Positions 62,589 through 64,000 of a DNA stretch of 64,000 bases are shown here, piece by piece. A program made the translations under genes and the position numbers. The stretch's first letter is position 1. Each line of letters begins with the position of its first letter. The stretch is from Marinobacter pelagius (lineage in GTDB: Bacteria > Pseudomonadota > Gammaproteobacteria > Pseudomonadales > Oleiphilaceae): contig NZ_FOUR01000002.1 in NCBI RefSeq assembly GCF_900114925.1, positions 186,001-250,000 of the forward strand, given 5' to 3'. The notes below the pieces were generated by a model. The model was not told where the DNA came from and searched no databases. It saw only the letters and a list, made by a program, of their open reading frames with translations.

Positions 62589-63206
62589 TCAGCGAATCAG
62601 CTCGCGGACATAGGCGCCCGCCATACATTTGAGTTCCTCGACCAGCTGACGACCCTGGTCTTCGGGCAAAGTAACCGCCAGGCGAAGAATGTTGCCGGCA
62701 GAACGCGGCAACAGAAGGCTAGCCGTCCAGCGACGGGCCTCCGGGATATGGGGGCACTCCTCCTTCAGGCGGGCGTCCAGATCCTGGGCGTTGCTGTAGA
62801 GTTCCCGCAGGTCCAGCTCACGCAACTCGGGCATTGCCTCGACACCACTCCATATCGCCGAATAGGCCGGCTCGGTCCGGTAGAACTCGTAGAACTGGTC
62901 AATCAGAATATCCACGGCTTCGATCAGACCCAGCTCCGGCAGATGCTTGCGCAGGGCCTTTTCCATCTTCTCCACGTGCTGCTCGGCGATGGCGTGAACG
63001 ATCGCGGCCTTGTTGGGAAAGTAGCGGTAGAGCGAGGCAAGGGACATACCCGATTGCCGGGCGATGGCGGACATGCTGGTAGCATCCACACCGACTTCAT
63101 CAAAAATGGCCGCGGCATGCGACAGGATGGTGTTTACCCGCTCGCGGCTCCGGGCCTGAACAGGCTGGCGGCGGGGGGCAACATCAACAGTTTCATCAGT
63201 CATCAT
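62589..63206 (-). CDS. TetR-family transcriptional regulator
   Basis: ATG 63204-63206 gives 205 residues; a longer frame to 63398 has no ribosome site. The HTH is TSMSAIARQSGMSLASLYRY (~40-60), with an upstream RSRERVNTILSHAAAIFDEV helix. The ligand domain is divergent (YEFYRTEPAYSAIWSGVEAM), similar to a TetR group with an 'AYSAIWSG' motif. The target is unknown. It diverges from proS and converges with the Lrp-family gene. Confidence 0.85.
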   Translation of the reverse strand: MMTDETVDVAPRRQPVQARSRERVNTILSHAAAIFDEVGVDATSMSAIARQSGMSLASLYRYFPNKAAIVHAIAEQHVEKMEKALRKHLPELGLIEAVDILIDQFYEFYRTEPAYSAIWSGVEAMPELRELDLRELYSNAQDLDARLKEECPHIPEARRWTASLLLPRSAGNILRLAVTLPEDQGRQLVEELKCMAGAYVRELIR

Positions 63207-63329
63207 CTGTACCTTGTCAGGCTGGCTCCGTACAATAACCACCACTTTACGACATAATAAGACGCTGGCGGCGAGGATCCGCCTGTCCATTAGTCTAACC
63301 ATTCTGATCCAAGCCAAACGGAAGAGACA

Positions 63330-64000
63330 ATGCGAGCAAGCCGTTACCTGATAGCGACCCAGAAAGAGACCCCCGCTGACGCGGAAATTATCAGCCACCA
63401 GTTGATGTTACGTGCCGGCATGATCCGCAAGCTCGCAGCCGGCCTGTACACCTGGCTACCGATGGGGCTGCGCAGTCTGCGCAAAGTTGAGCGGATTGTT
63501 CGTGAAGAAATGGACAAGAGCGGAGCCCAGGAAGTCCTGATGCCCGCGGTACAGCCGGCGGAACTCTGGCAGGAGTCAGGCCGCTGGACCGAGTACGGTG
63601 GCGAGCTGCTGCGTATGAACGACCGCCATGGCCGGGATTTCTGCTTCGGTCCGACCCACGAGGAAGTCATCACCGACCTGATCCGGAACGAGGTGAAGAG
63701 CTACAAGGAATTGCCGGCCAACTTCTACCAGATCCAGACCAAGTTCCGGGATGAGCGCCGCCCGCGGTTTGGCGTGATGCGCGCCCGGGAATTCATCATG
63801 AAGGACGCCTACTCCTTCCACGTCGACGCGGAGTCTCTGAACGAGACCTACCAGGTAATGCACCGGACCTATTGCAACATCTTCGACCGTGTAGGGCTGG
63901 ACTATCGTCCGGTAGAGGCGGACTCCGGCGCCATCGGTGGCAGCGACTCCCACGAATTCCACGTACTGGCCTCCTCCGGTGAGGACGACATCGTGTTCAG
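63330..64000 (+). CDS. proS: Prolyl-tRNA synthetase (ProS), 5' part
   Basis: The frame opens at ATG 63330 and is still open at the window end (about 223 residues). It begins [20 protein letters not shown] and has class II motif 1 ([20 protein letters not shown]) and motif 2 ([34 protein letters not shown]), all signatures of bacterial ProS. The editing INS domain would begin just beyond the window. It attaches proline to tRNA-Pro. Confidence 0.97.
   Translation, partial: MRASRYLIATQKETPADAEIISHQLMLRAGMIRKLAAGLYTWLPMGLRSLRKVERIVREEMDKSGAQEVLMPAVQPAELWQESGRWTEYGGELLRMNDRHGRDFCFGPTHEEVITDLIRNEVKSYKELPANFYQIQTKFRDERRPRFGVMRAREFIMKDAYSFHVDAESLNETYQVMHRTYCNIFDRVGLDYRPVEADSGAIGGSDSHEFHVLASSGEDDIVF

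Overview
The window looks like a Marinobacter-type marine gammaproteobacterial chromosome. Three things suggest this: the gene order aspS-yebC-ruvCAB-ybgC-tolQRAB-pal-cpoB, a tRNA-Val(GAC) 3' end of the Pseudomonas/Marinobacter kind, and the mix of lineage-typical genes (a beta-barrel protein of the TIGR04219 type, FabR, long-form LeuA, TRAP transporters). The genus is inferred from memory and was not checked by a search.

Positions 1 to about 19,820 are the right-hand part of an integrated, lambda-like temperate prophage whose left part lies outside the window. Read from the switch, it is organised like lambda. A CI-like repressor (7383-7802, +) and a Cro/YdaS-like protein (7060-7296, -) diverge from an operator region. 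The leftward arm carries a TOPRIM primase, an SF3-type helicase, an iteron cluster that may be the replication origin, antiterminator Q, a late promoter followed by two tandem intrinsic terminators, the lysis cassette (endolysin, holin, overlapping Rz/Rz1), three virion-type proteins and the start of terminase (small subunit, cut by the window edge). The rightward arm is one long run of small, mostly translationally coupled genes (8483-18306): a LuxR-like HTH protein, a KilA-C protein, two DUF7673-like proteins, DUF2303, a DEDDh exonuclease, an orphan cytosine methyltransferase, a Gp37/Gp68 (DUF5131) protein, and then excisionase and tyrosine integrase. The element ends at a 45-nt copy of the 3' part of tRNA-Val(GAC), followed by that tRNA's terminator. 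A 15-bp dyad, TTAAG-N5-CTTAA, recurs at the switch, over the early promoter and just upstream of the late promoter. It looks like the operator system of this phage.

Positions 19,900-34,900 are ordinary chromosome: a small conserved protein, a Blc-type lipocalin, an RluA-type pseudouridine synthase, a winged-helix regulator beside a TRAP dicarboxylate-type transporter (DctPQM), a UDP-glucuronate epimerase, an outer-membrane beta-barrel, purC, bamC, dapA, bcp, an AI-2E family permease, TusA, BepA and NadA. Two tandem tRNA-Lys genes follow.

Positions 35,300-46,700 hold the envelope and recombination block: cpoB, pal, tolB, tolA, tolR, tolQ, ybgC, ruvB, ruvA, ruvC, yebC and aspS, all on the minus strand. 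Next come a 109-bp inverted-repeat element and fabR. Positions 46,700-56,000 carry a HIT protein, ugd, galE, tadA, a hydrolase/phosphoribosyltransferase pair, a decaying metallo-hydrolase/permease locus, guaA and guaB. Positions 56,200-64,000 carry xseA, prpE, a cold-shock protein with a strong promoter and long leader, leuA, an Lrp-family regulator, a TetR regulator and the 5' part of proS, cut by the window end.
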